Below, piece after piece: positions 1 through 8,838 of a DNA stretch of 12,850 nt; within the stretch, counting starts at the first letter, position 1, and every line of letters begins with the position of its first letter. The notes under the pieces are model-generated. The model was given only the letters and a program-made list of their open reading frames with translations. It was not told the DNA's origin and made no database searches. The translations under genes were made by a program, and so were the position numbers. Source of the DNA: Rodentolepis nana (taxonomy: Eukaryota > Platyhelminthes > Cestoda > Cyclophyllidea > Hymenolepididae); assembly GCA_900617975.1 (NCBI GenBank), contig UZAE01001525.1:1-12850 (forward strand), read 5' to 3'.

Positions 1-24
1 TATATATATATATATATATATATA
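1..24. repeat. (TA)12 microsatellite, cut by window edge
   Basis: The first 24 bases are uninterrupted alternating TA. The run begins at base 1, so the true array probably extends out of the window. Nothing in the sequence suggests a function. Confidence 0.97.
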
Positions 25-1590
25 ACATTTTAATTCCACTCCAGACATATTGTTTTGCAGAACTATTTAGATGATTCGATTCTTTTTTAAATAATCAATT
101 AAGAATAACGTGTAAACTTTAATGAATAAACTTCAACTCCCCTCGTTAATACGGATTTTTTTACTCAACCGTAGCCTATTTTCGTTTCAAAAATATAAAC
201 TGCAACTCGTCGCTTTCTCACTGCTTAAGTGAGCTTTCGGAGGTGGCTCTAATGAAATGGTTCTAGAAATATGTGCCCTTGCCAATCTAGATAAAGCCTT
301 ATATGGCGCGAGATTGTCAAGTGTGGCGGAATCTGGTAACTCTGCAGTCATCATTGCGCTTCAATTATTTCATACCATAAAATTAAGTTAAGAAGATTCA
401 CCAAAAGCATCAAAAGAGTTCTATTTCTGGAAAAGCAACAATTTAGGTGCATGTGGTATTGACTATGATTGCAGTGATGTTTCACGTATAATGAACCCCT
501 ATAATGCTCATACCGATAGGATTGAATTAAATTATAATCCCCCCATCATATACTAAAAACAATACCTGTTTGGAAAAATTAATAAATTTCTTACATATGT
601 ATTTAGAAATTTAAAATAGACTTATTTTCAAGCTTTAAAATGATATTTTTTCAGTGTTAGCTTTTGGAAAAAAAATAATCCATAGATTGGCTTCTTAAAT
701 ATCAGTAATTCGCTATTTGGAGTGTGACTATGAAAACACTTAAAAATGCCACCCCACTAATTTCATTTTAGATTGAAAAGATAAAGTGCTTGGAGCTTCA
801 CTCCTCACACCCACGCACATAGAGGATATTCTTGGTTGTTTTCGAATCAATGTGTTTGAGGGTTGTTTAATAGCTGAACAAGTGAACAAAGTGGAAAGCA
901 TTTACAGTTTAAAACTTAAAGAAATAAGCTGGTAATAATATTTTTAATTAAATTTTGATAGAGTATTTTATTTGTAATTTAAAAAATATATATAATTTAT
1001 TTTGTGATACTAAATAAATGACACCATTGCTAGAGAGACTACAAGAACAGCTGTAAAATTTAGGTGTGAAGTTCAACTACAGGCAAAAGCGAAAGGTAAT
1101 TTCATTCTCTGAATTCTATTTATGCTTATTTATTCGCCTTCAAACAACTTGAAAGAAGAATTGTGAATCAATTTATAGGTTTGATCTGAAAATATATATC
1201 AATTCAATTCATGCGAGGTTAAAATGATCTTACTTAATTCAATATTAGTAATACTATTTCCACCTTCCAGATAATGATATTTTTACGATTTCCCAGCATC
1301 AAGCATTTTAGAACAAAATTTCCCTGATAAATAATTAGCAGTAAAGCAAATAAAACTTTTTAAGCATTAAAATAATATCAAAGAATGCAGTTAATGCGTT
1401 TTTATTCTAAAATAATTAAACAAATATGGAGAGTGGCATATTCATATAGAAAAAAAATAAAAACGAAACAAATAATTAATACAGTTGGTGACAATTTAAA
1501 GAATTTATGTTTATTAGGACAAAAATTTTGGAGTTATATTGAAATGCGAGTGCATTGAATCAATAATGTTTTTTTGCCAAACTCAAACCT
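25..1590. other. AT-rich intergenic stretch, no convincing gene
   Basis: This stretch is AT-rich with frequent stops on both strands and many short A or T runs. The only open stretch I single out is 233-391, listed separately. I see no transposon termini, tRNA-like box pairs or paired splice sites that make an exon model. Confidence 0.6.
233..391 (+). other. Short open frame, possible coding relic
   Basis: This frame is open for 52 codons between a TGA at 230-232 and the TAA at 389-391. Its first ATG is at 257, which would give 44 residues. Local base composition is less AT-rich than the flanks. The translation has a balanced, protein-like makeup (for example MVLEICALANLDKAL near its start), but I recognise no family. 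A pyrimidine-rich stretch ending in AG at about 211-229 could be a splice acceptor, so an exon fragment is possible. Chance is an equally good explanation at this length. No neighbouring feature supports it. Confidence 0.12.
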
Positions 1591-1784
1591 TACTCATAAG
1601 GGAAAGTACACTCCATCATATCTTCAGGATCCGTGTTTGTGACAATTTATGTCCAAATAAAGAGAGTGTGCGACAGACTTGCCTAAATATGGTGCACCCT
1701 GGGCATCAAATACTAATACGGCAAAAAATATATAAACGGGCAGTTGACTTCAAACTACCATGACCACCACTCCACAGCACTCAC

Positions 1785-1959
1785 CTTACCCTTTTCCCTA
1801 CCTTAGTGTCTGTCGCTTTTACATCTGTGAATCGCTCTTCTGTTCCTCCTCTCGACTTTTTCCCACTTTGATGTTCATCCCCTCTGTGAAGCCCGGAGTC
1901 AATTAAATATTTAGTGATAACTATCATAAAGCTTCTCCAATGACATAAATGAATAAATG
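1785..1959 (-). CDS. Candidate internal exon (unidentified gene or repeat relic)
   Basis: On the minus strand a pyrimidine tract ending in CAG (1960-1970) is followed by 175 nt with one frame fully open for 57 codons, then AAG|GTGAGT (1779-1787). This is a complete exon signature: good acceptor, open frame, consensus donor. The frame would run on to a TGA at 1781-1783 if unspliced. The product is hydrophobic and mixed at first (about residues 1-20). It then becomes hydrophilic and rich in Lys, Arg, Gly and Thr, including LHRGDEHQSGKKSRGG. I recognise no domain. I cannot find partner exons in the window. The base composition is richer in GC than its surroundings, and the plus strand is also open here (1539-1763 and beyond), which fits a dispersed repeat as well as an exon. 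Confidence 0.28.
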
Positions 1960-2756
1960 CTGAAAAAAACTAACGTAGAAAATTGGCGTACATTGCAAGC
2001 ATTTAAACTTTCATTTAACTACCAGTTGCCAACACTTTGAAAACGGTTAGATCCATTGATTAATAGAATATGAATGAATAGTTTTTATGTCTCATTTAAT
2101 ACGGATAACAGAGCAGACGTTACTAAAACCTTTAGCTTAAACTGTGATGTAGGTATTGTGATGTGAGTTTTTGGTGGATTTCATTATTGATTTTCATAAA
2201 TTTGGGGATTGAAATTGTTTCAACACCACAATCGAACACAAAGCAAAACGAAACTAATCAAAGTCCTTCGTCTTACTTATTGGAATTTGGTTATTAAATT
2301 GCAGCCTTTGCGAATTCTAATTGCGAATTATGTAGTGTAATTAAACTACGCACTTGATACTGTGTGCCAATATGGGTTTGATTGATCGTATCCTTATGGT
2401 TAAAATTACGTGGATCTTAATTTTGAGCGGGAACTTAGACAAGGTTGTTTTGAAAATTTATTGCCAGTATAATATTAAGATAATTTCTCTTCAATGGCTA
2501 GCATTTTTATCTATTTTTTCATTATTTTTATGAACTAATCATTCATAATTTATGATGAAATTTCACTTCTATATTAAGGCCACATTCAATGAAATTTGTG
2601 AAAAATTTATTTTCTTTTTTGAGATAATAAGCAAAAGCTAACCTTTGCAGCAGCAAGTAAAATATCGAGTAGAACAAATATCTAGGATATTCTGGTTGAC
2701 AGCAAATAAGTTACTGCACGGCATAACAACTCATTGAATCTGTAGCGGATTGCTAC
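1960..2756. other. AT-rich intergenic stretch, nothing recognised
   Basis: All frames are broken by stops and the composition is AT-rich. I see no repeat array, RNA gene or regulatory arrangement that I can support. Confidence 0.6.
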
Positions 2757-2876
2757 CTTAGTAAAGCCTGACTGACTCAGAAATCTCTATGGCAGATTCC
2801 CTAAGTAAAGCCTGACTGACTTAGAAATCTCTATGGCAGATTCTCCTGACTCAGAAATCTCTATGGCAGACTCTCC
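2757..2876. repeat. Tandem repeat, 44-bp unit, two full copies plus a 30-bp-offset partial
   Basis: A 44-bp unit starts at 2757 and again at 2801, with only a few mismatches. It contains GTAAAGCCTGACTGACT, then CAGAAATCTCTATGGCAGA. A third, shortened copy (about 2846-2876) repeats the second half of the unit at a 30-bp offset, so it has lost about 14 bp. The repeated CTGAC motif inside the unit gives a natural slippage or misalignment point. The high identity suggests recent expansion. The period is not a multiple of three and stops interrupt every copy, so it is not a protein repeat. Confidence 0.93.
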
Positions 2877-3245
2877 AACATCTTGTTTTAGTAAAAATTA
2901 AAATATTTATGAATGAAAAATTAAAAAATAGGGCCCGCTAATTATGAAACATAAGAAAGCGCCCAAATGAAGAATCATGCCCAAATTTATATTGTTCAAA
3001 ATAATTATTAATTTATAAAAAATGCGCATCTTTATTAATAAGATGGCGTAAGCACGGTCCAGGAATATTTTTAGGATTAGATCAAAACCCACAATGGTGT
3101 ATATTCACATTGAATAATTATTAATAGCGTTTCACGAATTCGCACATCAAATCTCGGATCTTTATTTATATTTATTTCAAATGGCAGGCTTTATGATATT
3201 TATCATTAGCCCTTAAACTTTGACTTCAGCTTCCCCCAAGGGTGT

Positions 3246-3255
3246 GGGGGGGGGG
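3246..3255. repeat. G10 homopolymer (C10 on the element's strand)
   Basis: Ten consecutive G on the plus strand, preceded by GGTGT. It lies just past the stop of the relic's tail frame, within the inferred 3' UTR. In such AT-rich DNA a G10 run is notable and is a likely site of sequencing or assembly length error. Confidence 0.95.
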
Positions 3256-3273
3256 TACATTTATAGCAGTTAA

Positions 3274-3887
3274 TTAATAGCAGTTCATTAGCCGTCTTCT
3301 TGTTTCCCAGTATCTCTGACTCTCCGTCGTTGTCTTTAGAGCTGGACACCGAATCAGGTGGGTCTTCTCCATTTCCTCCTGTAGGTTACATAGTTACCTA
3401 GTTACTGAGTGTATGCTCCCAATCTGTGAAGGTGTTTTGCCAAGCAATCGTGTCCGGTACGTAGTCTAAACTCATCAACGGCTTCGTTTCTTGGCCAGTC
3501 GGCTATGTCGGAGAGTTCCATTGTCCACTGTTTCTCCTTTGTTCTAGCTTTAAGTTCGTTGCACCTTGAGGTCTGGAATTCTCTCCTGATTAGCGCCTTC
3601 ATTGTGTGGAAAGACATCGGCCAGTCTATGCATTGCAAAATTATTGTCCCCTTCTTAGCTAGTGTGCCAGCAAGCTCATTGCCTTTAATGCCAGAGTGAC
3701 CAGGAATCCATTGTAGGACCACTGTTTTGTTTTTCTCTCTCAGCAGCTCATAGCGTTTTCCAATAACCACTGTTTTGTTTTTCTCTCTCAGCAGCTCATA
3801 GAGATTTCTACATTTATTTATCTCAGCTGTTTTGGGTGTTAGTTCATTAACAGATTTCGCTGAAAAAAAATATTTCACTACCTTCAA
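3274..3887 (-). pseudogene. RNase H domain plus zinc-knuckle tail of a LINE ORF2, inactivated
   Basis: In an intact element this part of the polyprotein would degrade RNA in the RNA:DNA hybrid during retrotransposition. The frame 3402-3887 (161 codons) holds the C-terminal half of an RNase H fold: WIPGHSG at residues 60-66, GNELA at 69-73 and RLRTGHD at 141-147. It is broken in several ways. The usual last catalytic Asp of NELAD is Gly74 (codon GGC, 3666-3668). The Asp expected in the SDS-type motif near residues 8-11 is missing (FFSAKS). The first two catalytic residues lie in the truncated part. A 16-residue internal duplication sits at about 30-57. The frame ends at 3402, but a second frame at 3274-3390 resumes the expected tail (CNLQEEMEKTHLIRCPAL), so about 1 nt was lost near 3391-3404, along with the first Cys of the knuckle. 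The resemblance is clear; the exact clade is inferred. Confidence 0.85.
3718..3801. repeat. Exact 36-bp direct repeat, 48-bp period, inside the RNase H relic
   Basis: Bases 3718-3753 and 3766-3801 are identical over 36 bp, separated by a 12-bp spacer. The period of 48 bp equals 16 codons, so the reading frame is kept and the peptide YELLREKNKTVV occurs twice. The two copies show no divergence, which suggests that the duplication is recent relative to the decay of the element, or that it was homogenised. Confidence 0.97.
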
Positions 3888-5729
3888 AGTTTGATATATC
3901 TAGATTCCTTGCTATTTTTTAAGGACAACTTTTCAATAAATCATTTTATTAAGTAAAATATAGTTTCTGATAAAATTGTTTAACCTGTTAACACACATTA
4001 AGACTTCATTCTTTTAAATGTTGAAATGAACAAGATATTAAATGTCGTTTTCACAATTCTAACTTAGCCTATTTTCAGCAAAAAAGTTGATGATAATTGC
4101 TTTACAAGATAAAAGATCATATGAGAACTTTCTAGACTTGCTACTTGCCAAAGTAATGTACATTCGTTACTTATGTTTTGTTTAGAATAAAATAATGTAA
4201 TAAATCGTTTTAAATTAAGTAATGGGCACGCACTACGAACAATGCCCAACTATTTATTACCTCTCCTAAGATAAAATATATCATAGTATTGACATAGTTG
4301 GCTAGTACGAGAGGGTCGATTGTCCCAAACCCTAGAGTCGTTTATAAAGCGATTCTGGAAACATCTGCCATAAACTCAGATAAGAAAGAACGTAGACCGT
4401 GATTTGCATTGTATTTCATTCCCTACTCTAGCATGGGCCAATTGAAAAATATATCCTTATAAAGAATGTGTAGGGTGAAGAATTATACACTTCTACAAGT
4501 AATTAAGACACAAACTCCAAAATAAATAAAAGCAAAAGAGATGCTAGAATTATAAAATATTGGTATAGTAAACTTCTATGCTGAACGTTGACACCTTGGC
4601 AAATTTAATAAAATCACCTTTGTGGCAGCGTTACATGCTACAGTTACTATGGCACAAGATAGGACATTCGAATAAGTTCGGCCTGAATCTTATCGAATAA
4701 TGCTGTCACTATTTAGATCTTTTCATGAAGAAAATTTCTTTCATCCTTCCTCGAAATACTGTAGAGATTTTGGTAAATGGGTCGGGGGATTTGTTTATAA
4801 ATTAAGATAAATTATGGTTAAATTCTTTGATTTTTTAGTTTGGAAATGGACTTCAATCAACCATTCGATAAAAATTCATGTAAACTGGATGATTTCAGTA
4901 AATACGATTATTTTTATTTTCTTTTGCACATACTTTATAGGACATTAACGCAATTTTGCTGTGATTATTATTTCCGTGCAAAATTGTGTTTGAAAAGGTA
5001 TAGATTAATCGAAGCATTGCCAGTTATGTGATTAGCCAAAATAGAGATGGATAATCATGACCTTCTTTTTTAAATAATTCCAAAGAACTTTTGTAGCGAT
5101 GAAAATGGGTATTATTATGCGTAAACTCTCAAATCATGTCAACTGCTAGAATCACAATGATGATTAGAGCAGTTACTCCCTTCTCCTCATTAACTTCATT
5201 GACGAGGCTTCTCAATTGTTAAAATCCGTTTAAAAGTTACCGTTACCATTAATCATTTAAAGTATTGCTCGTTTACGCTCCTGCCAATCATCTTTTTCCT
5301 ATGAAATTTTTCTGATTTGTCCTCTTTTTTAGACACATCACAATTGTAAATGCATACTTCATAAATCACTTAGAGGGTGGTTTGACCGCCTATGATTATA
5401 CGATTAGAATGCTTACTCTGTTAAATTCTCAAATAAAATTAAGAAATACTGACCATTATGGATTACGACAAAAATTCTAATAATGTTAGACCACGTCACA
5501 TTTCCTATTTTAAAACTTTATGCCTGAAGTATCATGAAAAACCACAATAATGCATGTTAGGAAACTGTCTTTCCTAATTTAGGTTATAGTAATTACACGA
5601 GAAAATGGAAAATCTCATATTTGTCTTGGTTCGTAAAGTTTTTTAAAATCATTTACATCTGAGTACATAATAAAATCTTATACAAAAATACGGATGGGAT
5701 ACCAGTGGAAATCTACCAGCATTGACGAA
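3888..5729. other. AT-rich intergenic stretch, nothing supported
   Basis: Open stretches here (for example 4064-4249 minus and 4840-5031 plus) are about 60 codons, rich in Phe, Tyr, Leu, Ile and Lys as AT-rich DNA gives by chance, and show no motifs. An 11-base match to the conserved sarcin-ricin loop at 4304-4314 does not extend. I see no repeat arrays or RNA genes. Confidence 0.6.
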
Positions 5730-5735
5730 TTTATT
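5730..5735 (-). terminator. AATAAA poly(A) signal overlapping the stop codon of the 153-aa gene
   Basis: On the minus strand the last codons read AAG AAA TAA ATT, so the hexamer AATAAA spans the TAA stop (5731-5733). A T-rich, GT-containing stretch follows at about 5680-5695 and could act as the downstream element. If used, the 3' UTR would be only about 10-30 nt. The hexamer is certain in the sequence; its use is inferred. Confidence 0.4.
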
Positions 5736-6192
5736 TCTTCTTGCCAAAACGGCCCCTCTTCGTTTTCACATTTTTGTTCGCAGCTACTCTACTATCTTTC
5801 GATTTGTTGAGAGACTTCTCTTTAGATTTAGATTTTTGCTTTGGCTTTTCCACCTTCTCACTCTCTTCCTTGCTCTCAGATTCAGTCTCACTCTCTGAAT
5901 CAGATTCTTCAGAAGTATCATATGAATCAGAATCTTCAGAGCTTTTATCCGAATCTGACTCATAGCTAGAGGATTCCTCATCAGAATCAATAGTGGAAGA
6001 TTCTTCAGATGAAGTTTCTTGCGAAGAGTCATCATCACTATGGATCTTCGAATTTTCCTTTTCCTGTTTTTTTGATGAAGTGACGACAGACTTTTTTGGA
6101 TTATTTACGGACCTTTTAGCCGCCTGTTTTTCAGATTTCCTTTTTGCCCTCGCTTCCCTTTTCATCTTTAGTTTCTGTGCAAATTTACCCAT
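5731..6192 (-). CDS. Basic/acidic Ser-Glu-Asp-rich protein, 153 aa (paralogue 1)
   Basis: I cannot name the family. Residues 1-29 are strongly basic and likely helical, starting MGKFAQKLKMKREARAKR. Residues 52-113 are an acidic Ser/Asp/Glu tract (SDDDSS, EESS, DSDSY, ESESE) with many S-x-x-[DE] sites suited to casein kinase 2. Residues 114-153 are Lys-rich and end in KRGRFGKKK, a plausible nuclear or nucleolar localisation signal. There is no signal peptide, membrane segment or folded domain. The layout resembles disordered nucleolar phosphoproteins of the Nopp140 or nucleolin acidic-tract kind, by composition only. The ATG at 6192 is chosen because it starts the motif shared with the 240-aa protein at 10097-10819, and its context (TTGAAATGG) fits animal starts. 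A TTTAG acceptor lies 10 nt upstream. The stop overlaps AATAAA. Low-complexity chance is the alternative, but the shared N-terminus argues for a real gene. Confidence 0.72.
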   Translation of the reverse strand: MGKFAQKLKMKREARAKRKSEKQAAKRSVNNPKKSVVTSSKKQEKENSKIHSDDDSSQETSSEESSTIDSDEESSSYESDSDKSSEDSDSYDTSEESDSESETESESKEESEKVEKPKQKSKSKEKSLNKSKDSRVAANKNVKTKRGRFGKKK

Positions 6193-6202
6193 TTCAAGAT
6201 AT

Positions 6203-6230
6203 CTAAATACACAAAATAGAAGTAATAAAT
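6203..6230 (-). promoter_or_regulatory. Candidate 3' splice site just upstream of the 153-aa ORF
   Basis: The minus strand has a pyrimidine-rich run ending in TATTTAG, with the AG at 6203-6204. This puts the ATG only 10 nt into the exon. It suggests that the coding region is a single exon preceded by a 5' UTR intron. I could not identify the matching donor with confidence. Confidence 0.35.
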
Positions 6231-8681
6231 GCTGAAAATAATGAAAAGTATTTACAAATTTTTAGTTATTGAGAAAATAACCTTTTTACAATTATATACT
6301 TCAAGTTCTCTTAGCATTCAATTTAGATTCTCATTATATAGGAAAAACGCAGCGGACAAATGCATCGTTCAATTAATTAATTCAAACACACTCAAGGGTG
6401 CTAACTAATAAACTCGTACAAAATCCACCATCTAGAAAGTAAAGCTTAATTTATTTATAAAATTTAATTTATAGGCAGGTTTTTAATATAATTGAATTTA
6501 TGATCACTATATTATTAATAATTTAAATGATGAACATTTCTTCTTTTCAACTTGATCCTCAAAAATACGAATTTTTCAATAATGCAGAAATCACTTTGTA
6601 ACTCCACCTTTTTGGTTTTTTCTGGAGACCTGACATTCCAAAACAAGGTTTAGAGGAAATGCAATTCAGTAAATGCGTTTGAAGTTAATAATATCTGTCT
6701 ATTAATTCTAATCCTTGGATCATCGAAATTATTCATCCCTTTAGCTTAGCCAAAGCTACTAGTGTCTTAATGCCACTGATAAAGTCACCTCCATCACTTA
6801 ATTCTTCTAAATCTCCTGCAATTATTCGCAATTTTAAATAAGATATATAGGAACCATTTATATAATTCATTGATTACTAATATAAGCAAGGTGTTGATTG
6901 GATAGAGCTTACTTAACTTTAATAAGTCGAACACATTGTAATATAAATGCCATTGAGCATCTTGTTTTCTTTGGAATATAATTAGTTTATTAAACAACCA
7001 CTTAAATCGATGCATAAAATTTCATTTGTTTAATTCGGACATGAACAAATTTTGACTATCTTAATAAAGACTAATAAATATTTATTTCAACAAATTATGT
7101 ATAAAAAGGATTTAATTTAATGCCAATATGCGATTATACTATTTAACAAAGTGAACTACACATCTGTATCGAGTTTGTTGTTCATCAGATCGAAAAATGT
7201 GGTTGTCCATTCAAATGCTGCTATCAGCTGACTATCGCGAAAATTATCCTTAAACTAATTTAATCACTCCTGAGATTTCAGCAAAACATCGCACTTCTAA
7301 ATGTGCACTGCTAAAAGCCTAGAGTTACATGAGGCCCATTTTTAAAATGAAACCATTTCAAATATTGTATCATCTTCGGCACACCAAAGTGGTTCTGTTT
7401 ATTTAATGACATTTGAAGGAAGTATGAAAATCAGAAATAGCTTTTTAACAGTGCTGGTGTTTAGCTTCACTAAGATAGATTTCAAATTGTGAATATTTAA
7501 CCTAGCATGTGAAATTGACACAATAGATTTTCATTGGTTTTACGGTATCAAACAGAAAAGGGATATTTCTTCATAAGTTGACTAATTAACTAAATTAATT
7601 GCATTGATCGATAACTAACTAACTCATTGATAGCGGCAGTCTATTCATTTTTTCATTCGAACATTCATATTTCAGCCCTTATTTTAGTCAAATGCTTGAT
7701 TTTATTTATGTCATTTCCAAAAGTATCACAAAATTCAAATTGAGCTCTTTTTAATACCTAAGCCACTAAAGTTATACATTTAAATGTCTTAGTCTTTGTC
7801 TTACCATAGATGAATCGTTGATAAATGGTGATGCGCAAACTGGAAGAATAATCAAACGTTAGATGATGAAAGGATTACATACGTTCCACCATCAGATTAC
7901 GAAGCCCAGACGCATTAAGGTTGAACTGATTTCTTGGTTTCCCCAACCCCCCCCCCCCTAACTTAATGTCGCAAAATTTAAACTATAATATTTTCTTGAT
8001 TTATTTTTACTACGCTTTAAATATAACTCACAATGTGCTATAAATGAACTAGGAACTTAAAATAGATTAATGAAAATGAAGTAGATGCGTGTGGTGGTGT
8101 GAAAGAATTTAGCAAAACTAATTTCATTTTCGTGATCAATTCTTATAACTCACAATATTTTTCCCATTAAATTTTATTTTGGGTTACAATTTTGGCACAA
8201 ATTAGATGAAAAATTTCTTTGCGTGAAATTTTATTCAAACTTTTCATGCAATTATTTTGTGGGTCTACATAAATTTAATGTTTGAGAAAACAATCACACA
8301 AATACCAGAGCTCTAATCAGTTTGATTAAGCATGGATTTTCTGGTAATTTTATGAAACAGAATATTTCTGATATCACCAAAAAATTAACATTCACCTCTT
8401 GAGACAAGTCTCCAATGGTGCTAACTTAATCAATTGGTTTACATATCAACTGACCTTTTAAAAAATTGGGATCTTGCGTGCTCTGAGTTTAACGTGAATG
8501 GTAATTAATTTTGATGTGACTGAATTCAATAACTCAATTTAATTGTTGCCTGTAAATCCATTTACATCAACTTCCATCAAATTTGTAAATTGATGCTCTG
8601 GTGTGATACCTTGTAGGTACATTTACTTGCAACTTTTAATTCACCTACCAATATTAGTGGTTTAATATTGAAGACAAATGC
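6231..8681. other. Long AT-rich intergenic stretch, no gene seen
   Basis: The stretch is AT-rich with dense stops on both strands. The longest open stretch (6794-7015 minus, 73 codons) has the Leu/Ile/Lys/Asn/Phe bias of random AT-rich DNA and no motif. A C12 run at 7947-7958 and a CTAA-like local repeat near 7584-7622 are the only structures noticed. A promoter for the 153-aa gene should lie in the lower part if a 5' UTR intron exists, but no core element stands out. Confidence 0.6.
7947..7958. repeat. C12 homopolymer
   Basis: Twelve consecutive C on the plus strand, preceded by TTTCCCCAA, within AT-rich DNA. No gene surrounds it. It is a likely length-polymorphic or error-prone site. Confidence 0.95.
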
Positions 8682-8838
8682 TTGCGGCGTGTGCACATCG
8701 CCATTATAGCCGAGCAAAAGAGTCTCATGCGCATCCAGACGGACTCAAAGTTGTTGCCGCACCACGTCGCGTGAGGGTCATGCCACTTGTCACGTAAGGA
8801 GCATATGTGGTAGTGAGCGCGCAGGCCACCCAACCAAC
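8682..8838 (-). other. GC-richer island with several CpGs, open in more than one minus frame
   Basis: This roughly 150-bp block is clearly less AT-rich than its flanks and contains CpG-rich bits such as GCGGCGTG and GAGCGCGC. On the minus strand one frame is open from ATG 8848 to a TAA at 8654 (64 codons, with seven Cys or Trp residues). Another is open from near 8745 downwards for about 55 codons. I recognise no domain and no consensus acceptor/donor pair brackets the block; a GTAGGT at about 8644-8649 is a weak donor. It could be an exon fragment, an old transposon piece or a conserved non-coding element. I do not assign a function. Confidence 0.3.

Larger units (their letters stand above)
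3163..3887 (-). mobile_element. 5'-truncated non-LTR retrotransposon, 3' end only
   Basis: The minus strand carries the end of an ORF2-type polyprotein (RNase H plus Cys/His tail, 3274-3887). It is followed by about 110 bp (3163-3273) that look like its 3' UTR: a C10 run, then AT-rich sequence with AATAAA-like motifs near 3163-3180. No reverse transcriptase is present upstream of 3887, which fits the 5' truncation usual for LINE-type insertions. From the RNase H and tail motifs I place it in a Jockey/I-like group common in spiders, by recalled resemblance only. Exact ends and target-site duplications could not be fixed. Confidence 0.7.

Noticed and set aside
1539..1763. Plus-strand 74-codon open frame in the island.
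   Set aside because: There is no recognisable domain. It overlaps the island whose minus strand has the better exon signature, and the local base composition explains the lack of stops.
2907..3092. Minus-strand 61-codon hydrophobic frame. Similar AT-rich frames lie at 4064-4249, 4840-5031 and 6794-7015.
   Set aside because: The amino-acid makeup (Ile, Leu, Phe, Lys, Asn, Tyr) is what AT-rich DNA gives. There are no motifs, no splice signals and no neighbours in support.
3505..3699. Plus-strand 64-codon open frame across the RNase H relic.
   Set aside because: It is antisense to a clear ORF2 fragment and shows no motif.
4304..4314. AGTACGAGAGG, identical to the core of the large-subunit rRNA sarcin-ricin loop.
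   Set aside because: The match stops after 11 bases and the flanks do not resemble rRNA, so it is probably chance. It could be retested by aligning 4200-4420 to LSU rRNA.
5741..6235. Overlapping open frames in other registers across the 153-aa gene (plus 5741-5965 and 5993-6235, minus 5784-6038).
   Set aside because: They are shadows of the Ser/Glu-rich codons. Only the 5731-6192 frame has the shared N-terminal motif and a Lys-rich end.
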